A program made the translations under genes and the position numbers. Positions 34,297 through 42,698 of a DNA stretch of 64,000 bases are shown here, piece after piece. Source of the stretch: an uncultured Sphingomonas sp. (lineage in GTDB: Bacteria; Pseudomonadota; Alphaproteobacteria; Sphingomonadales; Sphingomonadaceae); NCBI GenBank assembly GCA_913777325.1, contig CAJYSA010000013.1, forward strand, positions 1 through 64,000. Direction: 5' to 3'. The first letter of the stretch is position 1. Each line of letters opens with the position of its first letter. The notes beneath the pieces were generated by a model that made no database searches, was not told the origin of the DNA, and was given only the letters and a program-made list of their open reading frames with translations.

Positions 34297-37200
34297 TCAT
34301 CCCGCCGCCTTCGCCAGCCCCTTCGACAATTGCAGCGCGCCGTGCAGCCGCGCCTTCGGGTCGGCCCACACGCGCGTCAGCGCCAGCTTGCTGTCGGGGC
34401 GCAGCTTGGCGATCGGGCCGAGCTTGTCGACATAGGCCAGCAGCCCGGCGATGTTCGGCGGCTTGTCGTCGTGGAAGGTCACCAGCGCGCCCTTCGGCCC
34501 GACGTCGAGCTTGGCGACGCAGGCCTTGCGCGCGTTCAGCTTGATTTCCATGATCTTGACCAGATTGTCGGTCGCCTCGGGCAGTGCGCCGAACCGGTCG
34601 ATCATCTCGGCGGCGAAGGCATTCAGCCCCTGCACCTCGTCCACCTCGTTCAGGCGGCGATACAGCCCCATGCGCAGGTCGAGGTCGGGGACATAGTCCT
34701 CCGGAATCAGGATCGGCGCATCGACGCTGATCTGGGGTGAGAAGTCGCGCTGGCGCTCACGCAGCCCGCCCGCCTTCGCTTCCAGAATCGCCTCCTCCAG
34801 CATCGACTGATAGAGTTCGTAGCCGACTTCCTTGATATGCCCGGATTGTTCGTCGCCCAGCAGGTTGCCCGCGCCGCGAATGTCGAGGTCGTGGCTGGCA
34901 AGCTGGAACCCGGCGCCCAAGGTGTCGAGGTCGCTCAGCACCTTCAGGCGCTTCTCCGCCGCCTCGGTCATCTGCCGCTCGGGCGGCGCGACCATATAGG
35001 CATAGGCGCGCGTCTTCGATCGCCCGACGCGCCCGCGAAGCTGGTAGAGTTGTGCCAGCCCGAAGCGATCGGCGCGGTTGACGATCATCGTGTTGGCGGA
35101 CGGAATGTCGATCCCGCTCTCGATGATCGTGGTCGACACCAGCACCTCGAACTTCTTGTCGTAGAACGCGGACATGCGCTCCTCGACCTCGGTCGGCGCC
35201 ATCTGCCCGTGCGCGACGACATAGCGGATTTCGGGCACTTCCTTGCGCAGGTACTCCTCGATGTCCGGCAAATCGGCGATGCGCGGCGTGACCAGGAAGC
35301 TCTGTCCGCCGCGATAATGTTCGCGCAGCAACGCCTCGCGCAGCACCACCGGGTCCCACGGCATGACATAGGTCCGAACCGCCAGCCGATCGACGGGCGG
35401 CGTCTGAATCACCGACAGTTCGCGCAGCCCCCCCATCGCCATCTGCAGCGTGCGCGGGATCGGCGTCGCGGTCAGCGTCAGCATATGGACGTCGGCGCGC
35501 AGCGTCTTCAGCCGCTCCTTGTGCGTCACCCCGAAGCGCTGTTCCTCGTCGACGATCACGAGGCCCAGGCGCTTGAAATCGACGCTCTTGGCGAGCAGCG
35601 CGTGCGTGCCGATCACGATATCGATCGTGCCGTTGGCCAGTCCGTCCTTGACCTTCTTCGCCTCACTGGCGGTCACCAGCCGCGACAGGCGACCGATCTC
35701 GACCGGGAACCCCTCGAAGCGCGCGCAGAAATTCTGATAATGCTGGCGCGCGAGCAGCGTCGTGGGACAGACGACCGCGACCTGCATCCCCGCCATCGCC
35801 GCGACGAAGGCGGCACGCAACGCGACCTCGGTCTTGCCGAAGCCGACGTCGCCGACGATCAGCCGATCCATCGGCTTGCCCGCCGCCAGATCGTCGAGCA
35901 CGTCGCCGATGGCGCGGTCCTGATCCTCGGTTTCCTCATACGGGAAACGGTCGACGAACGCCGGATAGCCGCTCGCGTCCGGCTCCGCGACCTCGCCGGG
36001 ACGCAATGCGCGCTCGGCGGCGACCGCGATCAGCGTGCCCGCGATCTCGCGGATCCGCTCCTTCATCTTAGACTTGCGCCGCTGCCACGCCTCCCCACCC
36101 AGCCGGTCGAGGCTCGCGCCCTCTTCCGACGAGCCGTAGCGCGACAGTACCTCAAGGTTTTCGACCGGAATATAGAGCTTGTCGCCACCGGCATATTCCA
36201 GCGCGACGCAATCGTGCGGCGCCTTGGCGACGGGCACCTGCGTCAGCCCGACATAGCGCCCGATGCCGTGATCGGTGTGGACGACCAGATCGCCCGGCGA
36301 CAGCGTGGCGAGTTCGGCGAGGAACGCATCGGCGGACTTGCGCCGCTTGGCCCGGCGGATCAGCCGGTCGCCCAGCATGTCCTGCTCGGTCAGCACCGCG
36401 ACGTCGGGCGCGGTGAAGCCGTGGTCCAGCCCGACGACCGTCAGCGCGACACCGCGATCGGCGGCGCCCAGCGCATCCTGCCAGGTATCCGCCAGCCGCG
36501 CGCCGACCAGCCCGTGATCGTCGAGCAAATTCTTCAGCCGGTCGCGCGCGCCGACCGAGTAGCTGGCGAGGATCGGCTTGCGCCCGTCCTTCTTCAGCCG
36601 CGCGACATGCGCGACCACCGCCTCATAGACATTGGCCTGATTGGCGCGTTCCGGCGCGAAATCGCGCGGGCCGTCGACCTGGAAGTCCAGCACCGTCGAC
36701 GATTCGGGCTCGTGGAACGGCGTGACCAGATGCGCGGGCATCCCCGCCACCTCGGCGCGCCACTCGTCCTCGTCGAGGTACAGCGTCTTGGCCGGCAGCG
36801 CGCGATAGCTGCCCGGCTCCGCCGCCTCGGCGCGCTTCCGGTTCTCGTAATAGTCGGCGATCGCGTCCAGCCGCGCCTCGACCGCCGCCGGAGTGCCTGC
36901 ATCGCGCACCACCACGGCATCGTCGCCCAGATGCTCCCACAATGTCGCCAGCTTCTCCTCGAACAGCGGCAGCCAATGCTCCATCCCGGCCAGCCGCCGC
37001 CCGTCGCTGACCGCCTGGTACAGTGGATCGCCGGTGGCGGTCGCGCCGAACTTCTCGCGATAGCGCGTCCGGAACCGCTTCACGCTCTCGTCGTCGAGCA
37101 GCGCCTCCGACGCGGGCAGCAGGATGAAGCCGTCGAGCCGCCCCGTCGTCCGCTGGTCGCCCGGATCGAACGTCCGCACGCTCTCGATCTCGTCGCCGAA

Positions 37201-37752
37201 GAAGTCGAGCCGCAGCGCCTGTTCCTCACCGCTGGGGAACAGGTCGACGATCCCGCCGCGCACCGCATATTCGCCCGCGTCGTGGACGGTGTCGGTGCGA
37301 ACGTATCCGTTCGCCTGCAACAGCGCGCCCAGCCGGTCGCGATCGATCCGCGCGCCGGGCTTCAGCTCCGCGACCAATTGCCGGATGCGGAACGGCGTCA
37401 GCGTCCGCTGCGTCAGCGCGCTGGCGGTCGTGAGCACCAGTTGCGGCCCGTTCGGCTTGTGCTGCAACCGGTGCAGCGCCCCGATCCGCTCCGCCATGAC
37501 GCGCAACGTCGGGGAGGCGCGGTCGTAAGGAAGGCAGTCCCATGCCGGCAACTGCACCACCTCCAGCTCGGGCGCGAAGTACGGCGCGGTCGCCGCGATG
37601 CTGCGCATCTGCGCTTCGTCGGCGGCAACGAACACCGCCCGGCGCGGCGCCGCGCGCGCCAGATCGGCGAGCAGCGACGGCAGGAAGCCGCCGGGGACGC
37701 CCGACAGCGTGAGCGGGACGGTGGCGGTGAGGATCGTGGAAAGTTCGGGCAT
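34297..37752 (-). CDS. mfd: Transcription-repair coupling factor Mfd
   Basis: The 1151-residue ATP-driven translocase that removes stalled RNA polymerase and recruits UvrA. Domains appear in order: an N-terminal UvrB-like part, an RNA-polymerase-interacting domain with VVHTDHGIGRYVGLTQV, a RecG-like helicase with GDVGFGKTEVALRAAF and VDEEQRFGVTHKERL, then LTATPIPRTLQMAMGGLREL, RADRFGLAQLYQLRGRVGRS and a C-terminal D7 domain. The start is MPELSTIL at 37752; the long upstream open frame is an artefact. Its leader contains the CCCTCTCCCC palindrome. Confidence 0.97.
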   Translation of the reverse strand: MPELSTILTATVPLTLSGVPGGFLPSLLADLARAAPRRAVFVAADEAQMRSIAATAPYFAPELEVVQLPAWDCLPYDRASPTLRVMAERIGALHRLQHKPNGPQLVLTTASALTQRTLTPFRIRQLVAELKPGARIDRDRLGALLQANGYVRTDTVHDAGEYAVRGGIVDLFPSGEEQALRLDFFGDEIESVRTFDPGDQRTTGRLDGFILLPASEALLDDESVKRFRTRYREKFGATATGDPLYQAVSDGRRLAGMEHWLPLFEEKLATLWEHLGDDAVVVRDAGTPAAVEARLDAIADYYENRKRAEAAEPGSYRALPAKTLYLDEDEWRAEVAGMPAHLVTPFHEPESSTVLDFQVDGPRDFAPERANQANVYEAVVAHVARLKKDGRKPILASYSVGARDRLKNLLDDHGLVGARLADTWQDALGAADRGVALTVVGLDHGFTAPDVAVLTEQDMLGDRLIRRAKRRKSADAFLAELATLSPGDLVVHTDHGIGRYVGLTQVPVAKAPHDCVALEYAGGDKLYIPVENLEVLSRYGSSEEGASLDRLGGEAWQRRKSKMKERIREIAGTLIAVAAERALRPGEVAEPDASGYPAFVDRFPYEETEDQDRAIGDVLDDLAAGKPMDRLIVGDVGFGKTEVALRAAFVAAMAGMQVAVVCPTTLLARQHYQNFCARFEGFPVEIGRLSRLVTASEAKKVKDGLANGTIDIVIGTHALLAKSVDFKRLGLVIVDEEQRFGVTHKERLKTLRADVHMLTLTATPIPRTLQMAMGGLRELSVIQTPPVDRLAVRTYVMPWDPVVLREALLREHYRGGQSFLVTPRIADLPDIEEYLRKEVPEIRYVVAHGQMAPTEVEERMSAFYDKKFEVLVSTTIIESGIDIPSANTMIVNRADRFGLAQLYQLRGRVGRSKTRAYAYMVAPPERQMTEAAEKRLKVLSDLDTLGAGFQLASHDLDIRGAGNLLGDEQSGHIKEVGYELYQSMLEEAILEAKAGGLRERQRDFSPQISVDAPILIPEDYVPDLDLRMGLYRRLNEVDEVQGLNAFAAEMIDRFGALPEATDNLVKIMEIKLNARKACVAKLDVGPKGALVTFHDDKPPNIAGLLAYVDKLGPIAKLRPDSKLALTRVWADPKARLHGALQLSKGLAKAAG

Positions 37753-37766
37753 GTTTCTTCTTCTAG

Positions 37767-37873
37767 CCCTCTCCCCGTGGGGAGAGGGTTGGGTGAGGGG
37801 GCGGGGCCTCGCAGAGCGCGTCGGTCTCGGTGAGACACCCGCCCCGCCCCCCAGCCCGCTCCCCGGCGGGGAG
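37767..37873. repeat. GC-rich inverted repeats in the mfd leader
   Basis: A perfect 10-bp palindrome CCCTCTCCCC-GT-GGGGAGAGGG lies at 37767-37788 followed by TTGGGTGAGGGG. A second, shorter one (CTCCCCGGCGGGGAG) ends near 37873. Sequences of this CTCTCCCC...GGGGAGAG form recur between genes in many proteobacteria. It sits between sdhE and mfd on the minus strand, where it could end sdhE transcripts or shape the mfd leader. This fills the 137-base gap. Confidence 0.7.
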
Positions 37874-37889
37874 AGGGAGCAGGTGGCGG

Positions 37890-38165
37890 CTACATGCCCA
37901 CGCCCAACACCGTCACGAAATCGACCTTGCGCATCGTGTCCATCATCTCTCCCTCCCATTCGGCCGGGCAGGGGATGGAGCCGATCGCCCACCCCATGAT
38001 GTCGACGTCCTGCTCTTCCAGCAGCCGCTCGAACCAGTCGAGCTGCGCGGGGCTCCACGTCGCGCCATGCGTGTCGAAGAAGCCGCCGATCATCAGGTCG
38101 GCCTCGCGCGTGCCACGATGCCACGCGCGAAAGCGCAAGCGTTTCAGGCGGATGTCATGATCCAT
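37890..38165 (-). CDS. sdhE: FAD assembly factor SdhE
   Basis: A 91-residue SdhE (succinate dehydrogenase assembly factor 2, DUF339) protein that helps attach FAD to SdhA and FrdA. It shows RLKRLRFRAWHRGTREADLM, where the RGxxE motif (RGTRE) contacts the flavoprotein, then LDWFERLLEEQDVDIMGWAI. Start MDHDIR at 38165 is chosen by family alignment. It is divergent from recG with 72 bases between, an order I believe is common in alphaproteobacteria (inference). No sdh genes are present here. Confidence 0.93.
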   Translation of the reverse strand: MDHDIRLKRLRFRAWHRGTREADLMIGGFFDTHGATWSPAQLDWFERLLEEQDVDIMGWAIGSIPCPAEWEGEMMDTMRKVDFVTVLGVGM

Positions 38166-38237
38166 AAACGTCCAATGCAAAACGACCGGCGGGCGCTGGC
38201 GGCGACCGTCGGGGCAGGGTATCGGCACCAGATAGTC

Positions 38238-40292
38238 ATGCGGCCCGATATCCTCAATCCACTGTTCGCCGAAGTCGAGGCGCTGAAGGGCGTCGGCCCG
38301 GCGCTGGCCAAGCCGCTGGAGCGGCTCGGGATCGCGCGGGTGCTCGACCTGTTGTTCCATCTGCCGTCGGGCTGGGTCGATCGCTGGCCGCGCGACGAGC
38401 TGATGCAGGGCGACGTCGGCCGCACGATCGCGATCACGCTGACGCCGACCGACTATCGCATCAGCAGCAGCCCGCGCGCACCCACCCGCGTCGTCGCCAC
38501 CGACGCCCACGGCAACACCGTGGCGCTCGTGTTCTTCGGCGGTGGATCGGGGCGCGTCCGCAAGCTGTTGCCGCTGAACGAACCGCGCCGCATCTCGGGC
38601 CGCCTCGACCAATATGGCCAGGACCTCCAGATCGTCCACCCCGAGGTGGGCGGCGAGGATGACGACTTCCGCACGCGCGAGGCGATCTACCCGCTGACCG
38701 AGGGGATGACGTCGCGGCGGCTGGCGGCGCTGGTCGAACAGGCGATCGCCCGCGCGCCCGACCTGCCCGAATGGATCGAGCCGAGCCTGAAGGCGCAGCG
38801 CGAGTGGCCATCGTGGCGGGAGGCGATGACGCGCCTCCATGCCGATCCCGCCGATGCGGTGGCGCGCACGCGGCTCGCCTATGACGAGGTCTTCGCCAAT
38901 CAGCTCGCGCTTTCGATCGTCCGCGCCGACACGCGCAAGCGGCGCGGGCGCGCCTTGCGCGGCGACGGGCATCTGCGCGACCTGCTCCGGTTGCCGTACC
39001 AGTTGACCGGCGCGCAGGCGCGCAGCGTGCGCGAGATCGAGGGCGACCTCGCCCAATCCGCACCGATGCTGCGGCTGCTGCAGGGCGATGTCGGTTCGGG
39101 CAAGACGTTGGTCGCGGCGATGGCGCTGCTGATCGCGGTCGAGGCGGGCGCGCAGGCTGCGATGCTCGCGCCGACCGAAATCCTCGCGCGCCAGCATTAC
39201 GAAACGCTCCGCCGCGCGCTGGCGGGCCTGCCGATCGAGATCGCGGTGCTGACCGGGCGCGACAAGGGCCGCGCGCGCGAGGCGACGCTGATGGGTCTCG
39301 CTGACGGCTCGATCCACATCCTGGTCGGCACCCACGCGATCTTCCAGGAGGCGGTCACCTATCGCGACCTCGGGCTGGTGGTGGTCGACGAACAGCATCG
39401 CTTCGGCGTCGCCGAGCGCCTGTTGTTACAGGCCAAGGGCCGCACCCCGCCGCACGTGCTGGCGATGACCGCGACGCCGATCCCGCGCACGCTGACGCTC
39501 GCGCTCCACGGCGAGATGGACCAGAGCCGCCTCGACGAAATGCCGCCGGGCCGCGAGCCGATCGAGACGCGCGTGCTGAGCGAGGAACGCGTCGACGAGG
39601 TCGTCAACGCGCTCGGTCGCCATTTGTCGGAGGGCAAGCAGGCCTATTGGGTCTGCCCGCTGGTCGAGGAAAGCGAGACCAGCGACCTGCAAGCCGCAGA
39701 GGCACGCGCGGCGGCACTCGCAGGTCGCTTTGGTGACCGCATCGGCCTGGTCCACGGCCGGATGAAAGGTGCGGAGAAGGACGCGGTGATGGCGCGTTTC
39801 TCGGCGGGCGAGATCGGCGTGCTGGTCGCGACGACGGTGATCGAGGTCGGGGTCGACGTCCCCAACGCCACGCTGATCGTGATCGAACACGCCGATCGCT
39901 TCGGACTGGCGCAGCTCCACCAGTTGCGCGGGCGTGTCGGGCGCGGCGGCGGGCGCTCGGTGTGCCTGTTGCTGCGCGGCGGCGCGCTCAGCGAAACCGC
40001 GCGTGCGCGGCTGGCGCTGATGCGCGAGACCAACGACGGCTTCCGCATCGCCGAGGAGGATCTGCGGCTGCGCGGTGCGGGCGAATTGCTCGGCAAGCGC
40101 CAGTCCGGCGAGGCCGCGTTCCGCCTCGCGACGCCGGAATTGCTGGCCGAGCTGCTCCCCGCCGCCACCGATGACGCGCGATTGCTGATCGACCGCGACG
40201 GCGGCTTGAGCGGCGCGCGCGGACAGGCGGCACGCACCGCGCTCTACCTGTTCGAACGCGACGCCGGCGTGGCGCTGCTACGGTCCGGCTAG
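38238..40292 (+). CDS. recG: ATP-dependent DNA helicase RecG
   Basis: A 684-residue branch-migration helicase that remodels stalled forks and Holliday junctions. The N-terminal wedge domain begins MRPDILNPLFAEVEALKGVG and includes FHLPSGWVDR. Helicase motifs are LLQGDVGSGKTLVAAMAL, VVVDEQHRFGVAER, MTATPIPRTLTLAL, GRMKGAEKDAVMARF and ADRFGLAQLHQLRGRVGRGG. The final RLRGAGELLGKRQSG is the family C-terminal signature. The start is ATG 38238; longer open frames run into sdhE. Confidence 0.96.
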   Translation: MRPDILNPLFAEVEALKGVGPALAKPLERLGIARVLDLLFHLPSGWVDRWPRDELMQGDVGRTIAITLTPTDYRISSSPRAPTRVVATDAHGNTVALVFFGGGSGRVRKLLPLNEPRRISGRLDQYGQDLQIVHPEVGGEDDDFRTREAIYPLTEGMTSRRLAALVEQAIARAPDLPEWIEPSLKAQREWPSWREAMTRLHADPADAVARTRLAYDEVFANQLALSIVRADTRKRRGRALRGDGHLRDLLRLPYQLTGAQARSVREIEGDLAQSAPMLRLLQGDVGSGKTLVAAMALLIAVEAGAQAAMLAPTEILARQHYETLRRALAGLPIEIAVLTGRDKGRAREATLMGLADGSIHILVGTHAIFQEAVTYRDLGLVVVDEQHRFGVAERLLLQAKGRTPPHVLAMTATPIPRTLTLALHGEMDQSRLDEMPPGREPIETRVLSEERVDEVVNALGRHLSEGKQAYWVCPLVEESETSDLQAAEARAAALAGRFGDRIGLVHGRMKGAEKDAVMARFSAGEIGVLVATTVIEVGVDVPNATLIVIEHADRFGLAQLHQLRGRVGRGGGRSVCLLLRGGALSETARARLALMRETNDGFRIAEEDLRLRGAGELLGKRQSGEAAFRLATPELLAELLPAATDDARLLIDRDGGLSGARGQAARTALYLFERDAGVALLRSG

Positions 40293-40297
40293 GCGAT

Positions 40298-40374
40298 CGT
40301 CATTGCGAGCGTAGCGAAGCAATCCAGGGCGTCCTGATCCGGCGCTGGATTGCTTCGCTCCGCTCGCAATGACG
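40298..40374. repeat. 77-bp palindromic intergenic repeat, second copy
   Basis: This copy is nearly perfect: CGTCATTGCGAGCGTAGCGA AGCAATCCAG, a centre GGCGTCCTGATCCGGCG, then the complementary arm ending CGCTCGCAATGACG. It begins five bases after the recG stop. Same length as the element at 27938. The symmetrical stem would block or end recG transcripts from either side. Confidence 0.9.
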
Positions 40375-40412
40375 ATAACGAGGGCCGGTCCGGCGCACCT
40401 CAATGCCTAAGC

Positions 40413-40539
40413 ACCATTCGCCCTAAGCCTGTCGAAGACCGTTCGATCATACGCCGCTGTCGGCGGTCAGGATCCACGGACAACGCTGCTACTGCCTTGA
40501 CCTTATCCTACCATTCGCCCTGAGCTTGTCGAAGGGCGT
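40413..40539. repeat. Two ACCATTCGCCCTGAGCTTGT-type direct repeats
   Basis: The 30-base units at 40413-40442 and 40510-40539 differ at a few positions. The second reads ACCATTCGCCCTGAGCTTGT then CGAAGGGCGT. Each contains an inverted pair (CGCCCT...AGGGCG in the second copy). They are 97 bases apart, in the recG to DMT gap. Motifs of the CTGAGCTTGTCGAAGG kind are frequent between genes in sphingomonads. With the palindrome this accounts for the 334-base gap; no gene is seen in it. Confidence 0.75.
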
Positions 40540-40626
40540 GCGACCGGGCACGTGCGTCGACACACGCAGCACGAACGCCGTGAGGGTAGCGAGAGCGAAG
40601 CCAAGGCGCTCAGGGAGAACGAGAAC

Positions 40627-41064
40627 TTGCCGGGTCTGATACCGATCATCATCGTCATCGTCGCCGGATTAGGGTTGGCGATCCAGCCACCCACCAATGC
40701 CGCGCTGGCGCGCGCCGCCGGGTCGGTATGGCTGGCGGCGCTGGTGTCCTTCACCGTCGGCACCGCGACCCTGCTCGCCGTATGGGCGTTCGATCGCACG
40801 CCCTTGTCGGCGCTCAAGGGCGCGCCATGGTGGGCGTGGCTGGGGGGATTGTATGGCGCGGCGTTCGTCGCGGCGCTGGCCTATGCCGCACCCCGGCTGG
40901 GGATCGCGGCGGCGCTCAGCATCGCCATCGCCAGTCAGTTGATCGCGGCGCTGACGCTCGATCATTTCGGGTTGCTGGAACTGCCGCAACAACCGGTGAC
41001 GTTGACGAAGCTCGCCGGGATCGTGCTGGTGCTGGTCGGCGTGATCGTCTTCCGACGCGGCTGA
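40627..41064 (+). CDS. Small DMT-superfamily transporter (DUF606/YdcZ type)
   Basis: A membrane protein of about 145 residues with five hydrophobic segments, beginning PGLIPIIIVIVAGLGLAIQP and carrying NAALARAAGSVWLAALVSFTVGTA in the usual place. The segment WAWLGGLYGAAFVAALAYAA matches half-size DMT proteins, which pair to form a transporter. The substrate is unknown. The start is uncertain: TTG 40627 has AGGGAGAA upstream and gives the expected length, while the earlier in-frame sequence reads through repeat-like DNA. Confidence 0.72.
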   Translation: MPGLIPIIIVIVAGLGLAIQPPTNAALARAAGSVWLAALVSFTVGTATLLAVWAFDRTPLSALKGAPWWAWLGGLYGAAFVAALAYAAPRLGIAAALSIAIASQLIAALTLDHFGLLELPQQPVTLTKLAGIVLVLVGVIVFRRG

Positions 41065-41067
41065 CGC

Positions 41068-41379
41068 TCAGCGCATCGCCGCAAGGACGAACTGGTACAG
41101 CGCGGGCGGCACTTCCTGCGCCAGCTTGCACCCGATCCGCCCGCCCAATGCCCAGCGGACCTCGGCGGCGAACGTCCCCACGACCGGCAGCGTGACCTGA
41201 ACGATATCGCCGGTGGCCACCGGCTCGTCGCTGCGCGCCATGAAGCCGTTGGGGGAGACGTTGACGATCGTCACCACCCGCGTGTCACCGGCGGGCGTCG
41301 AAAGGCGCGCGCGATAGAGGGTTTCATCGCGAGGTTCGACGCGATCCTCATACGCCGTCATCGCCGGTTGTGCGGGCAT
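41068..41379 (-). CDS. PilZ-domain protein with full c-di-GMP motif
   Basis: A 103-residue single PilZ domain. The RxxxR motif is seen in RVEPR and the NxSxxG in NVSPNGFMAR, so c-di-GMP binding is plausible. The middle (GDIVQVTLPVVGTFAAEVRW) is the expected beta-barrel. No other domain is present, so it probably acts by binding a partner. It converges on the DMT gene with 3 bases between stops. An EAL phosphodiesterase lies 8 kb away. Confidence 0.88.
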   Translation of the reverse strand: MPAQPAMTAYEDRVEPRDETLYRARLSTPAGDTRVVTIVNVSPNGFMARSDEPVATGDIVQVTLPVVGTFAAEVRWALGGRIGCKLAQEVPPALYQFVLAAMR

Positions 41380-41444
41380 GTCGTCCTCCTACGCTACCCG
41401 ACGCTTATCGCCGCGCCGGGGTTAACGTGGAGTGAGCGAAGACG

Positions 41445-42674
41445 TTACCGCAGGTTCACCATGCCGTGATGCTTCTTGCCCGCCGACACGCGCACCGCCG
41501 CGCCGGAAAGCGTGATCGTCGCGGCTTCGTCGACCACCTTCTGCCCGTCCACCTTCGCGCCGCCGCCCTTGATCAGGCGGCGTGCCTCGGCCTTGGAACT
41601 CGCGAACCCCAGCGCGACCAGCACGTCGACGACGGTGGGATTGTTCGCCTCCACCTCGATCGACGGCAGCGAGGCGCCGCTGGCGCCTTCCTCGAAGGTG
41701 CGGCGCGCGGTTTCCGCCGCTTCCTCCGCCGCGGCGCGCCCACGGCACATCGCGGTGGCCTCGTTGGCCAGCACCTTCTTCGCCTCGTTGATCTCCGCGC
41801 CGTCCAGCGCTTCCAGCCGCGCGATCTCATCCAGCGGCAGGTCGGTGAACAGGCGCAGGAACCGGCCCACGTCACGGTCGTCGGTGTTGCGCCAGAACTG
41901 CCAGTAATCGAAATGCGGCAACTGGTCCTCGTGCAGCCACACCGCGCCGGCGACCGTCTTGCCCATCTTCTCGCCCGACGCGGTGGTCAGCAGCGGGGTG
42001 GTCACGCCGAACACCTCGGTCCCGTCCATCCGCCGCGCCAGCTCGACGCCGTTGACGATGTTGCCCCATTGATCGCTGCCGCCCATCTGCAGCCGCACGC
42101 CCTCGCGCCGCGCCAGCTCGCGGAAGTCGTAGCCCTGCAGGATCATATAGTTGAATTCGAGGAACGAGAGCGACTGCTCACGGTCCAGCCGCAGCTTGAC
42201 CGAGTCGAAGCTCAGCATCCGGTTGACGCTGAAATGCTGCCCCACCTCGCGCAGGAAGGGGATATATTCCAGCTTGTCGAGCCATTCGGCATTGTCGAGC
42301 ATCACCGCATCGCTCGGGCCGTCGCCGAACGTCAGGAACCGGTCGAAGATGCGGCGGATTCCCGCGACATTGGCGGCGATCACCGCGTCGCTGTTCAGCT
42401 TGCGGGCCTCGTCCTTGAAGCTCGGGTCGCCGATCTTGCCGGTGCCACCGCCCATCAGCACGACCGGCTTGTGCCCGGCCTGTTGCAGGCGGCGCAGCAG
42501 CATGATCTGCACCAGGCTGCCGACGTGTAGCGACGGTGCCGTCGGGTCGAAGCCGATATAGCCCGGCACGACCTGCTTGGTGGCCAGCGCGTCGAGCGCG
42601 GCGGCGTCGGTCATCTGGTGGATATAGCCGCGCGCGGTCAGCGTGCGGAGCAGGTCGGACTGATATTCGGTCAT
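41445..42674 (-). CDS. tyrS: Tyrosyl-tRNA synthetase
   Basis: A 409-residue class I synthetase. The HIGH-equivalent is [20 protein letters not shown], and the KMSKS-equivalent is [26 protein letters not shown] binds tyrosine. The C-terminal S4 RNA-binding domain has [20 protein letters not shown]. The start MTEYQSDLL at 42674 is chosen over an open frame seven codons longer. It is followed, 24 bases upstream on the same strand, by the NlpD-like gene, so it may belong to the serS operon. Confidence 0.96.
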   Translation of the reverse strand: MTEYQSDLLRTLTARGYIHQMTDAAALDALATKQVVPGYIGFDPTAPSLHVGSLVQIMLLRRLQQAGHKPVVLMGGGTGKIGDPSFKDEARKLNSDAVIAANVAGIRRIFDRFLTFGDGPSDAVMLDNAEWLDKLEYIPFLREVGQHFSVNRMLSFDSVKLRLDREQSLSFLEFNYMILQGYDFRELARREGVRLQMGGSDQWGNIVNGVELARRMDGTEVFGVTTPLLTTASGEKMGKTVAGAVWLHEDQLPHFDYWQFWRNTDDRDVGRFLRLFTDLPLDEIARLEALDGAEINEAKKVLANEATAMCRGRAAAEEAAETARRTFEEGASGASLPSIEVEANNPTVVDVLVALGFASSKAEARRLIKGGGAKVDGQKVVDEAATITLSGAAVRVSAGKKHHGMVNLR

Positions 42675-42698
42675 AGCACGGGTGTCGTTACACACACG

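Noticed and set aside
34837..37833. A 998-codon open frame antisense to mfd
   Set aside because: Same shadow effect; the mfd frame carries all family motifs.
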